Shown here piece after piece: positions 34,810-44,564 of a stretch of DNA of 64,000 nt. The notes beneath the pieces are model-generated. The model was given only the letters and a program-made list of their open reading frames with translations. It was not told the origin of the DNA and did not search any database. Origin of the DNA: an uncultured archaeon (GTDB lineage Archaea; Thermoproteota; Nitrososphaeria; JACIWG01); NCBI GenBank assembly GCA_938034445.1, contig CALHLD010000024.1:124001-188000 (forward strand), in the 5' to 3' direction. Both the position numbers and the translations under genes were made by a program. How positions within the stretch are numbered: position 1 is the first letter of the stretch; the number at the start of each line of letters is the position of its first letter.

Positions 34810-34965
34810 ATCTTTTGAGCTTCTTCTATCAATAATTAAAGTTTTATGTGCTTTACTCCATAATTTACTTGACCCCCCCTTTTAATAAAATGTGGCAACG
34901 TTTAAATCAAAATCTAAATTAACCACCAATGTGGATATAAAGTGGCTAAAAAAGGTGATTAGAAA

Positions 34966-35574
34966 TTGTATATTCCAGGCGCAACTGCCTTAGGAATTGT
35001 GTTTAAAGATGGTGTAGTGTTAGGCGCAGATAAAAGATTCGCGTACGGCAATTTTTTGCTAAGTAGGAGTTCAAAAAAGGTGTTCTTAATAACAAATAAT
35101 GTAGGTGCCGCTTGTGCGGGAATGATTTCAGATATGCAAAATCTTATAAAACGAGTTACAGTTGAAATAAAACTTCGGGAACTCGAAATAAGACGACCTG
35201 TTCCCCCTAATTCAGTAGCAAAGCTGATGTCTGTTATAATGTTTAGTGAACGTCTTTATCCTTTACTAACCCAGGTTATAGTAGGCGGCATTGGTGAAAG
35301 ACCTTCTGTTTACGTTCTAGATCCTTTAGGTTCTATAATACCAGATGAATATGCAACTGTTGGTTCTGGAACTGAGATTGCAATTGGTGTTATAGAAAGT
35401 GAATACAAAAAAGATATGAACGAAAAAGAAGCAACAGAACTTGCGATCAAAGCTCTCAAAGCTGCAATGCAAAGAGATATTGCAAGTGGCGATGGTATAG
35501 ACTTACTTATAATAAAATCCAATGAAACCAAAGAACAAGAAATAAAATTACAATCAATATATTCTCTTAAATGA
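34966..35574 (+). CDS. psmB: Proteasome beta subunit, predicted non-catalytic paralogue
   Basis: PGATALGIVFKDGVVLGADKRFAYG; aligning to TTTVGIV of the second copy puts Ala at position 1. Confidence 0.9.
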   Translation: MYIPGATALGIVFKDGVVLGADKRFAYGNFLLSRSSKKVFLITNNVGAACAGMISDMQNLIKRVTVEIKLRELEIRRPVPPNSVAKLMSVIMFSERLYPLLTQVIVGGIGERPSVYVLDPLGSIIPDEYATVGSGTEIAIGVIESEYKKDMNEKEATELAIKALKAAMQRDIASGDGIDLLIIKSNETKEQEIKLQSIYSLK

Positions 35575-36554
35575 TGAAATTTATGGCATTTTATCCACAA
35601 CAGCTTATATTAAAGCTAAAAAGACAAAAATACCAGCTTGTAGGTGTACATTCTGCTGTAAAAAAATGCAACTGGCTCCATCAAAGTCTACTTTATAATA
35701 GAGTTTGTTATAAAGAACAATTTTTTGGAATAAAATCACATAGATGTCTCCAAATGTCCCCGTCACTTTTTCACTGCAATTTTCATTGTTTGCATTGTTG
35801 GAGAATAATGCCAGAGGATATTGGCATTGAATGGAACGAACTTGCCCCTCCAAGGCAAGGATGGGACACCCCTGAAAAAGTTTTTGAAGAATCTTTCGAG
35901 GCACAAAGAAAAATACTTTCAGGCTATAAATCTCTTGTTTTAAAGGGAATGATTGAACAATCAAAATATGTTGAAGCGCTTACTCCAACACAAGTAGCAA
36001 TCTCCCTTACAGGCGAACCAACCCTCTATCCATATTTGGGTGAATTAATAGAGTTGTACAAAAGAGCAAGGTGTACAGTATTTTTAGTAACAAATGGCAC
36101 CTTGCCAAATGCACTTTCTTCGCTTTCAAGCCTACCCACTCAACTTTATATTTCTTTAACTGCATATGATTACGAATCTTTTATCAAGCTAAATAGGCCA
36201 GTATCAAAAACTCTCTGGTATTCAATTTCTAAATCATTGGAATTAATGAATTCATTAAATTGTCCAACTGTTTTGAGAATAACTTCAATAAAAGGCTTAA
36301 ACATGGAAAAACCTGAAGCCTTTGCAAAAATAATAAATAAATATGAACCATTATATACCGAAGTAAAAGCATATATGCACATTGGTTACTCGATTTATAG
36401 ACTAAAAAGAGAAAATATGCCATCACATGATGATATAAGATTGTTTGCTAAACAATTATCAGAGAATACTGGTTATAAAATAATCGGTGAATCAAAGGAT
36501 AGTAGAGTGGTCCTGCTTTCTAAAAAATTAAATACGCCAAAAAAGTTTAATTAG
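35571..36554 (+). CDS. taw1: 4-demethylwyosine synthase Tyw1 (radical SAM)
   Basis: CNFHCLHCWR, VAISLTGEPTLYPYLGELIE, FLVTNGTLP, QLYISLTAYD. Confidence 0.93.
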   Translation: MMKFMAFYPQQLILKLKRQKYQLVGVHSAVKKCNWLHQSLLYNRVCYKEQFFGIKSHRCLQMSPSLFHCNFHCLHCWRIMPEDIGIEWNELAPPRQGWDTPEKVFEESFEAQRKILSGYKSLVLKGMIEQSKYVEALTPTQVAISLTGEPTLYPYLGELIELYKRARCTVFLVTNGTLPNALSSLSSLPTQLYISLTAYDYESFIKLNRPVSKTLWYSISKSLELMNSLNCPTVLRITSIKGLNMEKPEAFAKIINKYEPLYTEVKAYMHIGYSIYRLKRENMPSHDDIRLFAKQLSENTGYKIIGESKDSRVVLLSKKLNTPKKFN

Positions 36555-36584
36555 GTCGCTATAAACTTTGGTTAAGACTAAACT

Positions 36585-37172
36585 ATGAATAATGAAATAG
36601 CAAATGAAATAGATTTTGATGGTTTACTAAAAATTTTAGAAGACTTGGATTTGCAAAGGGAACACACATATAAAGAAAGCAGGCAAATATTAATTTCTTT
36701 TCCAAAACTTTTTGTGTTGTTGCATGAAGAAAAATATGTTGAAGCACAAGATTTGCTAAGCCAACTCGAGATAAGAATAAAAAAGCTTAGATCTGAAATT
36801 ATCCCTCGATGGCAAAAATATCTTTTACAAGCAGAAATCGAATATGTCGAAGCCTACGCTTATTTATCACTACTACAGAAAGGTCGTATACCCTCACAGA
36901 AAGATATGTGCGTTGAAGTAGATGCTTACCTTTTAGGTTTGCTTGATTGTATAGGTGAACTTAGGCGCGCCGTCTATGATAATATAAATAAGAAAAATTA
37001 TGTTAAAGCGTCTCTCTGTTTTAATTATATGAAATCTATTCTAGAAAAAATTTTTCCATTATCATATTTTGACAACGTTATTCCTAGTTTAAGGCATAAA
37101 GTAGATTTGGCTCGAAAGTTAATTGAAGAAACATATATTGATCTAACAAAAATAAATGCATTAAAATGTTAA
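36585..37172 (+). CDS. Translin family protein
   Basis: Helical ORF ending in GLLDCIGELRRAVYDNINKKNYVKASLCFNYMKSILEKIFPLSYFDNVIPSLRHKVDLARKLIEETYIDL. Confidence 0.82.
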   Translation: MNNEIANEIDFDGLLKILEDLDLQREHTYKESRQILISFPKLFVLLHEEKYVEAQDLLSQLEIRIKKLRSEIIPRWQKYLLQAEIEYVEAYAYLSLLQKGRIPSQKDMCVEVDAYLLGLLDCIGELRRAVYDNINKKNYVKASLCFNYMKSILEKIFPLSYFDNVIPSLRHKVDLARKLIEETYIDLTKINALKC

Positions 37173-37249
37173 AAACGTCACGCTTAATTATACTAAAATA
37201 TGAGCAAAAAATACTTATTTCTTTAGTCAACAAATCACTTTGAGTCAAA

Positions 37250-37969
37250 ATGACAGTATCATTTAGAGAAATAAAACCTTCCATCCTATCAACATTATTA
37301 GAGTTATTATGTTTAGGCGCTAAAAGTAAACCTGTAGAAATATCTACTTCTGAGTTGGGGAAACGCTTAGGAAAGTCGCAGCAAAGCATGTCGAAGCATA
37401 TTATAGAATTGGAAAAACTTGGGCTAATAGAGGTCACTTACAGAAAAAGGAGATCGGTCATTAAATTAACAGAAAAAGGTGTCTCAATTTTATTAAGTCT
37501 TTATTCAACTCTTAGAGAGGTATTTGAAGAAGCACCAAATATAATTGAATTAACTGGCATCGTGTTCTCAGGATTAGGCGAAGGCTCATATTATGTCACA
37601 ATAGAAGGGTATAGAAAGCAATTTATTAGAAAACTTGGATTTGACCCCTATCCTGGAACATTAAATGTTAGGCTAACATCAATAATGGAAAAAAAGCAAA
37701 GAAAAGATTTAGAATATTATAATGGTATTTCCATAGAAGGTTTCAATGACGAGTATAGAACCTATGGTGGTGCTAAATGTTTTCCTGTAATAATTAATGA
37801 TACAGTAGAAGGTGCGATAGTTTTGACAAAGCGCTCTCTCTATGACGAATCTGTATTAGAAATAATTGCTCCAGTAAATCTTAGAGCGAAATTAAATCTT
37901 AAAGATGGCGATAAAGTTAGATTAAAAGTCTATATATCAGAAAAAAGTATAAATTCTAAATCTGGTTAA
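37250..37969 (+). CDS. ribK: CTP-dependent riboflavin kinase with N-terminal wHTH
   Basis: wHTH (LGKSQQSMSKHIIELEKLGLIEV) plus GLGEGSYYVTIEGYRKQFIRKLGFDPYPGTLNVRL. Confidence 0.93.
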   Translation: MTVSFREIKPSILSTLLELLCLGAKSKPVEISTSELGKRLGKSQQSMSKHIIELEKLGLIEVTYRKRRSVIKLTEKGVSILLSLYSTLREVFEEAPNIIELTGIVFSGLGEGSYYVTIEGYRKQFIRKLGFDPYPGTLNVRLTSIMEKKQRKDLEYYNGISIEGFNDEYRTYGGAKCFPVIINDTVEGAIVLTKRSLYDESVLEIIAPVNLRAKLNLKDGDKVRLKVYISEKSINSKSG

Positions 37970-38600
37970 TAATATTGGGGTCTTTTAAAAGCAGAGAGCT
38001 TTTCACTCCCTCAAGTTTTTCAGAAATTCTTATTACGGTACTATCCAACTTATGCTTAATTATATAGTTTCTAATTTCTTCTTCACTATGAACTTGATCA
38101 TATCCTAATGCAATAATATCTGGCTTAATCTTTAAAAGTACATTATATATGTTTTCCTCTTCTTCCCCTCCTAGTAAAGCATAATCCACAATCCTTAATG
38201 AATTAACAAGTTCAAGTCTCTTGTTTTCATCATTATATGGTTTTTTCCCTCTAATTTTCTCAGCTATTTTGTCTCTAGAAACAATTACAATCAAAATATC
38301 ACCAAAATCTTTTGCCTTCTTTAAAGTTAAAATATGTCCAGGGTGTAGAATATCGAAAGTTCCTCCGCATAAAACAACTTTTATCTTTTTTCTTCCTTTA
38401 CAAGTAGGCTTTATTCCTTCACGGGATCTTTTTAACAATCCTTTTTTAATTAATCTATTTATAATCTCCTTATTTTTTTGCTTAAATGGTGTTAAAAAAG
38501 TTGTAGTGTTTCTGAAATTGATTTTATTTCCCTTTAAATTTTCTAGGAAAATTTTTAAAAGAAATTCTTTCTCAATATTATGTTTCAAGGTTTTCACCAT
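37956..38600 (-). CDS. ribL: FAD synthase-like cytidylyltransferase with N-terminal wHTH-like domain
   Basis: VVLCGGTFDILHPGHILTLKKAKDFGD, IRGKKPYNDENKRLELVNSLRIVDYALLG, IALGYDQ. Confidence 0.85.
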   Translation of the reverse strand: MVKTLKHNIEKEFLLKIFLENLKGNKINFRNTTTFLTPFKQKNKEIINRLIKKGLLKRSREGIKPTCKGRKKIKVVLCGGTFDILHPGHILTLKKAKDFGDILIVIVSRDKIAEKIRGKKPYNDENKRLELVNSLRIVDYALLGGEEEENIYNVLLKIKPDIIALGYDQVHSEEEIRNYIIKHKLDSTVIRISEKLEGVKSSLLLKDPNIINQI

Positions 38601-39640
38601 TTTATTTCTAAAACTCCTTGAAACCTAAGTGCATCTAAAAGTCCTTCTGCGTATCCCACACTGAGCATGGCCAAATTTTCCTCGCCTAAATTATAAAATC
38701 TAACAGCATCATCTAAATAACATTCTATGTTTTCGAAAAGGGTTTCAAATTTTTTTTCAGTTATTTTTTCTTTTGCATACTTTAAAGCTGCTTGTGTGTT
38801 TTTTACATATTTTTCTATAAGATATCCAACTCTTCTTTTTACAAATTTAGAATTATTTACTTCAACTTCTCCCTGTAGGTTAAATAACACTTTTAACGCC
38901 TCCTTTTCTATAAAATGTAAGTCTGATGGTATAATAAGCGAATGTGGTGGTGTTCCAAAATCTATGTTTAATAGTTCTTGAACTCTACCAATGTACACTT
39001 TCTCATTTTTTCTATGGATTCTGCAAGCAACAATTATAAAGGTTTCATCAGAAAAAGCTCCTAATTTGTAAATATCTTCAGCCTCTTTAAGTATCTTAAA
39101 AGCATTATTAGGCGTTATTCCTTCCTTGCTTTCAACATCATATTCAAGCAGGAAAATTGTATGCAGTCTCTTGATCAAATTTTCGTATAATGTGAAATAT
39201 ACTGTTGTTGCAGGTGTGCCACTATGTCGAACAATTGTAGCTATTTTTCCAAACTTGTAAGAATGAAGCCCAAAGGAATTCATCAGAATAGATGCTATTG
39301 AAGTATTATGTATTACTTTATATGGTATATTCCTTTTTTTGCACTCTAAGATAAGTGCTAAATGTGTAGTTGCAAAAAGGGGATCACCTAACACGGCAAA
39401 GCCAACATTTTTAATCTTAGCTTCCTCTAAAATTTTATCCATTTGTTCCTCTACTTTTTTCCTTTCAAATATAACAATCACATCTTTCTTAATAGTCTCC
39501 TTTAATTCTTCTTCAAAATTTTCTGGAATGTAAGTAGTGTAGCCATCAAGAAAAATTACATCACTTTCCTTTAGCACTTCAAATCCTTCTAAAGTTATTG
39601 ATTTTATTCCCTGCACTCCTAATCCTACTAAAGCCAACAT
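38594..39640 (-). CDS. dphB: Diphthine synthase (DphB) fused to C-terminal DUF357-like domain
   Basis: LALVGLGVQGIKSITLEGFEVLKESDVIFLDGYTT, LGDPLFATTH, IHNTSIASI; C-term DAVRFYNLGEENLAMLSVGYAEGLLDALRFQG. Confidence 0.9.
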   Translation of the reverse strand: MLALVGLGVQGIKSITLEGFEVLKESDVIFLDGYTTYIPENFEEELKETIKKDVIVIFERKKVEEQMDKILEEAKIKNVGFAVLGDPLFATTHLALILECKKRNIPYKVIHNTSIASILMNSFGLHSYKFGKIATIVRHSGTPATTVYFTLYENLIKRLHTIFLLEYDVESKEGITPNNAFKILKEAEDIYKLGAFSDETFIIVACRIHRKNEKVYIGRVQELLNIDFGTPPHSLIIPSDLHFIEKEALKVLFNLQGEVEVNNSKFVKRRVGYLIEKYVKNTQAALKYAKEKITEKKFETLFENIECYLDDAVRFYNLGEENLAMLSVGYAEGLLDALRFQGVLEIKW

Positions 39641-39733
39641 CCACTTATCTATCTAATAGGTTCTAAAGTACTATGATAAAGAATTTTGCATTTATAAAAA
39701 GTTAAAAATACCTTAAGATTTACCAAAATGACA

Positions 39734-39825
39734 GGGCCTGTGGCTCAGCCAGGAAGAGCGGCTGGCTCTTAAAATTGGCTCCTGGAGAGACCAGTAGGTC
39801 CGGGGTTCAAATCCCCGCAGGCCCG
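39734..39825 (+). tRNA. tRNA-Lys(CTT) with ~18-nt canonical 37/38 intron
   Basis: GGGCCTGTGGCTCAGCCAGGAAGAGCGGCTGG-CTCTTA[intron]A-CCAGTAGGTCCGGGGTTCAAATCCCCGCAGGCCCG. Confidence 0.9.
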
Positions 39826-39898
39826 TTATGTTAAATTAAACATTAACAATATAAAAAAATTTAAATTTATTTTTTCCAAAAACTAAACTGTTGACCAA

Positions 39899-40351
39899 AT
39901 GCTTAAACAAGCTATTAGGGATATAGTCTTTTTTCATGGACATGAATATATCAGTGCAACGCATCCAACAACCTTTGAAATTACAAAAGAGGATCGCCTA
40001 ACTCCACGGGGTGACTGTATTATAGGTATCCGTTCATCGAAGTCATGTGATGATCTTCTTCCAGAAGTAAAGGATAGTCTCAGAATAGATAATGCAAAAG
40101 TGGTTCTTACAATAAAAGTAGGTAAGGAAATTTTCAAAGTTTTTGCAAGAGGTTCCTCCAAGTTACCTTTAATTGATAAAAGAAGTATAGTGGTAAGAAA
40201 AAGTGATTATATCTGTCCCAGGACGCTTGCTATAAAGTCAACGGCTTCAGCCAAAGATTTTCCCAGAAATTTGATTAAACTTTTACAAAAAAGGGATAGC
40301 GAAGGAATAATGACAATCGAAGTCTTCTCTTCTTATAATTTTTTAAAGTAA
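39899..40351 (+). CDS. DUF371 protein
   Basis: FHGHEYISATHPTTFEITKEDRLTPRGDCIIGIRSSKSCDDL. Confidence 0.85.
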   Translation: MLKQAIRDIVFFHGHEYISATHPTTFEITKEDRLTPRGDCIIGIRSSKSCDDLLPEVKDSLRIDNAKVVLTIKVGKEIFKVFARGSSKLPLIDKRSIVVRKSDYICPRTLAIKSTASAKDFPRNLIKLLQKRDSEGIMTIEVFSSYNFLK

Positions 40352-41056
40352 CCTTTCATTAAAGTTATAGCCATTTTCGCCAATTAATGGAACAAATATG
40401 CATTCAATATTTTCTTCTATTTTAAGTGTACCGTCTGACCTTTTCCTTCCTTTGGTTAAGGTTTGTGAAAAAAGATCTCCTATAGGTGCAAGTATAATTC
40501 CTCCTACCTTTAATTGTTTTATGAGAATTTTAGGGAAGTGAGGTGCAGCAGCTGTTATTATAATCTTGTCATATATTTCTCTCTCTTCATAAGGTGGATA
40601 TCCAACAGTTCCATCTCCATATATAACTTTTACATATTCTGAATAACTTGTACGTTTTATATTATTCTCTGCAAAAGTAACTAGCTCCTTTATTCGTTCT
40701 ATAGTATTAACTTTCCCGTATTTTTCTTTTTTTCCATCACTTATGATGTACGCCATTAATGCTGCATTATAACCACTTCCTGCTCCTATTTCAAGAACGG
40801 TTTCTCCCTTCCTCAAGTCAAGTTCCTCTAGCATAATTGCAATCATATGCGGCGCTGAAATTGTCTGTCCTGTATTTCCTAACGGAAGTGGCATATCCAA
40901 ATATGCTTGGCTTTTAGTGTCCGGCCAAACAAATTCTTCTCTTGGTACATTTAAAAAACTTAATTCCACACTCTTACTCTTAATTATCCCCTGCTCCTTT
41001 AACCTTTTAACAAGTCTTTTCCTCTGTTCTTCATAATCTATTTTCATCAAAACCAT
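40343..41056 (-). CDS. pcm: Protein-L-isoaspartate O-methyltransferase
   Basis: GQTISAPHMIAIMLEELDLRKGETVLEIGAGSGYNAALMAYI. Confidence 0.94.
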   Translation of the reverse strand: MVLMKIDYEEQRKRLVKRLKEQGIIKSKSVELSFLNVPREEFVWPDTKSQAYLDMPLPLGNTGQTISAPHMIAIMLEELDLRKGETVLEIGAGSGYNAALMAYIISDGKKEKYGKVNTIERIKELVTFAENNIKRTSYSEYVKVIYGDGTVGYPPYEEREIYDKIIITAAAPHFPKILIKQLKVGGIILAPIGDLFSQTLTKGRKRSDGTLKIEENIECIFVPLIGENGYNFNERLL

Positions 41057-42069
41057 CTGTCCAAAGCTGATTCCTTTTTTGCTCTTTCTTCCTTATATTT
41101 TTTTATTGTATTAAGCACACGTTCTTCAGAAAATTCATATTTAGTACATAAAAAATCTAATATTCCTTTTTCATCAATTTCTTTAAAGACCACACTTACA
41201 TTTTCTGCAACCTTTGGTTTCAAAAAGATTTCACGGACTGCATTATAATCTATCAACTTTAATTCTTCTTGTATGTCCGGTATATTTTCTAATTTGCCAT
41301 ATTGCTTTATCACCTTCAAGGCTTTAATCGGTCCGTAACCCTTAAAACCTTCAGGATTAAAATCAGTTCCCACCAAAATTCCAATATCAATTAATTGCTC
41401 TCTTGTTATTCCAAGATTTTTTAAAGTTTCATCTAACAGTATTTCCTCTGGCTCTATCTCCTGGTATACATTCTTACCTGGAAGCTTTCTTTTGCCTGAA
41501 ATTGTAATATTCCTACATAATCTTTTTCCACCAAATAAGAGTGTATCAAAATCTTGTGAAGCAACAGCGTATGCCTGTCCATTTATTGTCAGATATGCTG
41601 CTGTAGCCTCTCCCTCTGATGGTGCTTGTATCCAAGGAACTCCCATAAGATCTAAAAGCTTTTTAGAATCATTTATCATTTTATCTGTCAAGTAAGATGT
41701 ACGTTTTGCATATTTTATTGCTTCATCAATGTCTCCTTTCTCCAGCGCTACTGAATATTTGATTTTTGCTTCTTCTTTTAGTGTTTTTCTCCTAGTCAAC
41801 TCCATGCTTTTTAGCATTGGCGGTTCACCATCAAAGATATAAAGTGGTTTAATTCCAATTGTAAGCAAATTCATAGTTCTATAGTAAAGACCGCTTAAAT
41901 GACTTGTAATATTTCCTTGTGAATCCTTTAATGGTTCACCTGTTCTTCCACGTATTGTGGATAAAAATTGGTAAAGTGCATTATGTGCATCAATTGCCAG
42001 TATTTTTCCAGCTAAATCTTCTAAAGTTATCTTTTTTACATTAATTATCTCTTTTATATCTACACCCAT
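41047..42069 (-). CDS. fen: Flap endonuclease FEN-1
   Basis: MGVDIKEII, GEPPMLKSMELTRRK, APSEGEATAAYL, VASQDFDTLLFG, GTDFNPEGFKGYGP, C-terminal PIP box SALDRWF. Confidence 0.97.
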   Translation of the reverse strand: MGVDIKEIINVKKITLEDLAGKILAIDAHNALYQFLSTIRGRTGEPLKDSQGNITSHLSGLYYRTMNLLTIGIKPLYIFDGEPPMLKSMELTRRKTLKEEAKIKYSVALEKGDIDEAIKYAKRTSYLTDKMINDSKKLLDLMGVPWIQAPSEGEATAAYLTINGQAYAVASQDFDTLLFGGKRLCRNITISGKRKLPGKNVYQEIEPEEILLDETLKNLGITREQLIDIGILVGTDFNPEGFKGYGPIKALKVIKQYGKLENIPDIQEELKLIDYNAVREIFLKPKVAENVSVVFKEIDEKGILDFLCTKYEFSEERVLNTIKKYKEERAKKESALDRWF

Positions 42070-42070
42070 T

Positions 42071-42301
42071 CTATACCTCTTCCTTTTTTTCCCTTTCTAT
42101 TTTTTCTATCCTCCTTTTATCTTTTCCGCTCCATCTTGTTAAAATTAATCCACTTATTTCTAATTCGAGTAAGGCAAAATTTAGTTCACTTAACGAAAAG
42201 TCATAATTCTCTTTCTTCAGAATATTTATTAATTCTTTATCTGTAAGAACATTTTTCTCATTTAATTTGCTCATTATCAAATGTTTTAGACTTGTTCTCA
42301 T
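42071..42301 (-). CDS. Small wHTH-like protein upstream of fen
   Basis: 76 aa; LTDKELINILKKENYDFSLSELNFALLELEISGLI. Confidence 0.65.
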   Translation of the reverse strand: MRTSLKHLIMSKLNEKNVLTDKELINILKKENYDFSLSELNFALLELEISGLILTRWSGKDKRRIEKIEREKKEEV

Positions 42302-42442
42302 TAAATCCTCCTCACACTCCTTTCATTTTTATTCCTTTTTTTATTTATAATTTTTCTAAACAATTCCTGTTTACTCCTTATATAGGACTTTCCTATTATC
42401 TTAAAAAGTTTTAATAAAGGACAAATTGTCCAAATTATACTA

Positions 42443-43603
42443 ATGGATAAATTTGATGTAACTATTATTGGTGGCGGTTTCTCCGGTCTTCTATGCGCAA
42501 AAGAATTATCAGCAAGGAATCTGTCCGTTAAAGTTATAGAAGAACATAACGAAATAGGTTATCCAAACAAATGTAGCGGGGTTATCTCATTAAAGACAAT
42601 GCAATCCCTTAATATTCCTATTTCTAAAAATCTTGTAGAAAATCGATTTTCTAAAATTGTCTTTTATTCTCCAAGTGGCATCAATTTTTCACTGGATTTT
42701 AAAGGAAATGAAATTTTTGTTTTGAATAGATATAATTTAGACAACTATTTAGCAGAAGAAGCTATCAAAAATGGTGCAGAAGTTTCTATACTTTCAAAAG
42801 CAACTTCTTTTTTGCAAAATGATATTAATGTTAAGATAAAAGTTAATGACAATCAAACCCTTACATCAAGTTATTTAGTTGACGCCAGAGGTGCAAACTA
42901 TTATGGTGATAAAATGGGTTTATATAATGGTGTCCAAGCATATGCCTTCTATAAGGATTTTGACTCTGAAGCCATACACGTATTTTTTGATAAAACAATA
43001 GCTCCAGGTTTTTTTGCATGGTTGATTCCAATTAATGAAAATTTGGCAAAGGTCGGTCTCGCATCAAAATTAAATTCATTTGAATTTATTAAAACATTTT
43101 TTAAGAGGCTTGGTATAAAAAATTACATAAAAATTAATTTTTCACCGATTGTAGTTGGAGGTGTGAAAGGAAATCTAGTAAGGGATAAAATTTTGTTTGT
43201 GGGTGATTCCGCGGGCCAAACCAAACCAACTACTGGTGGCGGTATATATTTTGGTGGTATGGGTTCAATCCTTCTAGCCAAAGCTATCTACAATAAAATA
43301 CTCAACCCCTCTATTTCATTGGTGGAAGAATATGAGAAAAAATGGATTTTAAATTTTTATAAAGAAATAAAATTAATGAAATTCGCAAGAAATATGCTTG
43401 AAAATATGGATAATAATGTAATTGAAAGGCTTTTTTCTATAGCTAAAGATGTTCTTTCTAATAATACATCATTAAACATTGATTATGATCTGCATATTTC
43501 ATCTATAATTAAATACATTGGTGTCAAAAATATACTAAAAATTAGTGGCAATGTTTTTGGAAATACAATTACAACAATTTTAAAAAGTTTAATAACTAAA
43601 TAA
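42443..43603 (+). CDS. Geranylgeranyl reductase family FAD-dependent oxidoreductase
   Basis: DVTIIGGGFSGLLCAKELSARN, LFVGDSAGQTKPTTGGGIYFGGMGS. Confidence 0.92.
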   Translation: MDKFDVTIIGGGFSGLLCAKELSARNLSVKVIEEHNEIGYPNKCSGVISLKTMQSLNIPISKNLVENRFSKIVFYSPSGINFSLDFKGNEIFVLNRYNLDNYLAEEAIKNGAEVSILSKATSFLQNDINVKIKVNDNQTLTSSYLVDARGANYYGDKMGLYNGVQAYAFYKDFDSEAIHVFFDKTIAPGFFAWLIPINENLAKVGLASKLNSFEFIKTFFKRLGIKNYIKINFSPIVVGGVKGNLVRDKILFVGDSAGQTKPTTGGGIYFGGMGSILLAKAIYNKILNPSISLVEEYEKKWILNFYKEIKLMKFARNMLENMDNNVIERLFSIAKDVLSNNTSLNIDYDLHISSIIKYIGVKNILKISGNVFGNTITTILKSLITK

Positions 43604-43640
43604 AGAAAACTTTATTTATCATTTAAATAAGTGCGTTGGT

Positions 43641-43817
43641 ATGTCACAAGTCAAACTACCAAAATGTTCATCATGCAATAGACCTATTTCTGTTGGAGAG
43701 AAAGCTGTAAAATTTTATTGTCCCAACTGCGGTCTAGTACAAATCTGGCGTTGTGAAAAATGTAGAATGTTTGCTAGAGTTTATAAATGTATAAATTGTG
43801 GATTCGAAGGACCTTAG
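43641..43817 (+). CDS. Double zinc-ribbon small protein
   Basis: Manual translation MSQVKLPKCSSCNRPISVGEKAVKFYCPNCGLVQIWRCEKCRMFARVYKCINCGFEGP; immediately upstream of aEF1B. Confidence 0.88.
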   Translation: MSQVKLPKCSSCNRPISVGEKAVKFYCPNCGLVQIWRCEKCRMFARVYKCINCGFEGP

Positions 43818-43826
43818 GTGATAGTT

Positions 43827-44090
43827 ATGGGAAAAATGGTTATACGCTATAAAATCTTTCCAACCGACATAGATGTTAACTTGAAAACAATTTATGATGA
43901 AATAAAACAGAAGCTAGGAAATAAGGCAGAAGTAGGCCAATTTAAAACTGAACCTATAGCTTTCGGCTTAAGTGCCTTAATTTTAGACATTCGTGTAGAT
44001 GATAATATTAATATTGACGAAATAGAATCTATATTTAAAGAATCAAAAAATGTAAGTGAATTTGAAGCTGTAGCTTCAACTAAGGTTTAA
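43827..44090 (+). CDS. ef1b: Translation elongation factor aEF1-beta
   Basis: MGKMVIRYKIFPTDIDVNLKTIYDEI...EPIAFGLSALILDIRVDD. Confidence 0.92.
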   Translation: MGKMVIRYKIFPTDIDVNLKTIYDEIKQKLGNKAEVGQFKTEPIAFGLSALILDIRVDDNINIDEIESIFKESKNVSEFEAVASTKV

Positions 44091-44497
44091 TCTTTAACAT
44101 TTTTATCCTTTAATATAACCTCATACCAAATATGTTTTCCATCCTTATACAAATAGTAAGCATTTAAAATTTCCATATTCGGATATTTTTCTTTTACTCT
44201 ATTTATAGCTGTTTCTCTGTAATTTACATGTGGTTTTATTTTAACGACACCCATATGCTTTGGTCTTCTACCTGATCTTGGCCTCTTTACTCTTTTTCCT
44301 TTACGGCTTAAACGGACTCTAACAACTATATATCCTTTCTTTGCCTTATATCCAAGTCTCCTAGCTCTATCTATTCTAGTTGGTTTATCTATTCTAACTA
44401 TCGCCTTCTCTTTTCTCCATTTTTCCGCTCTTAATCTAAGTATTTCTAAATTTTCTCTATATATTTTTCTCCAAGTCTGCGCTATTTGTTTATACAT
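44087..44497 (-). CDS. rpl15e: Ribosomal protein L15e
   Basis: RIDKPTRIDRARRLGYKAKKGYIVVRVRLSRKGKRVKRPRSGRRPKHMG. Confidence 0.96.
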   Translation of the reverse strand: MYKQIAQTWRKIYRENLEILRLRAEKWRKEKAIVRIDKPTRIDRARRLGYKAKKGYIVVRVRLSRKGKRVKRPRSGRRPKHMGVVKIKPHVNYRETAINRVKEKYPNMEILNAYYLYKDGKHIWYEVILKDKNVKD

Positions 44498-44564
44498 ACA
44501 CTATTCCCGCTATAAACATAGATATTAAATTTTGCTATTAATAAACAGTTTGGGGTGAAATTAA

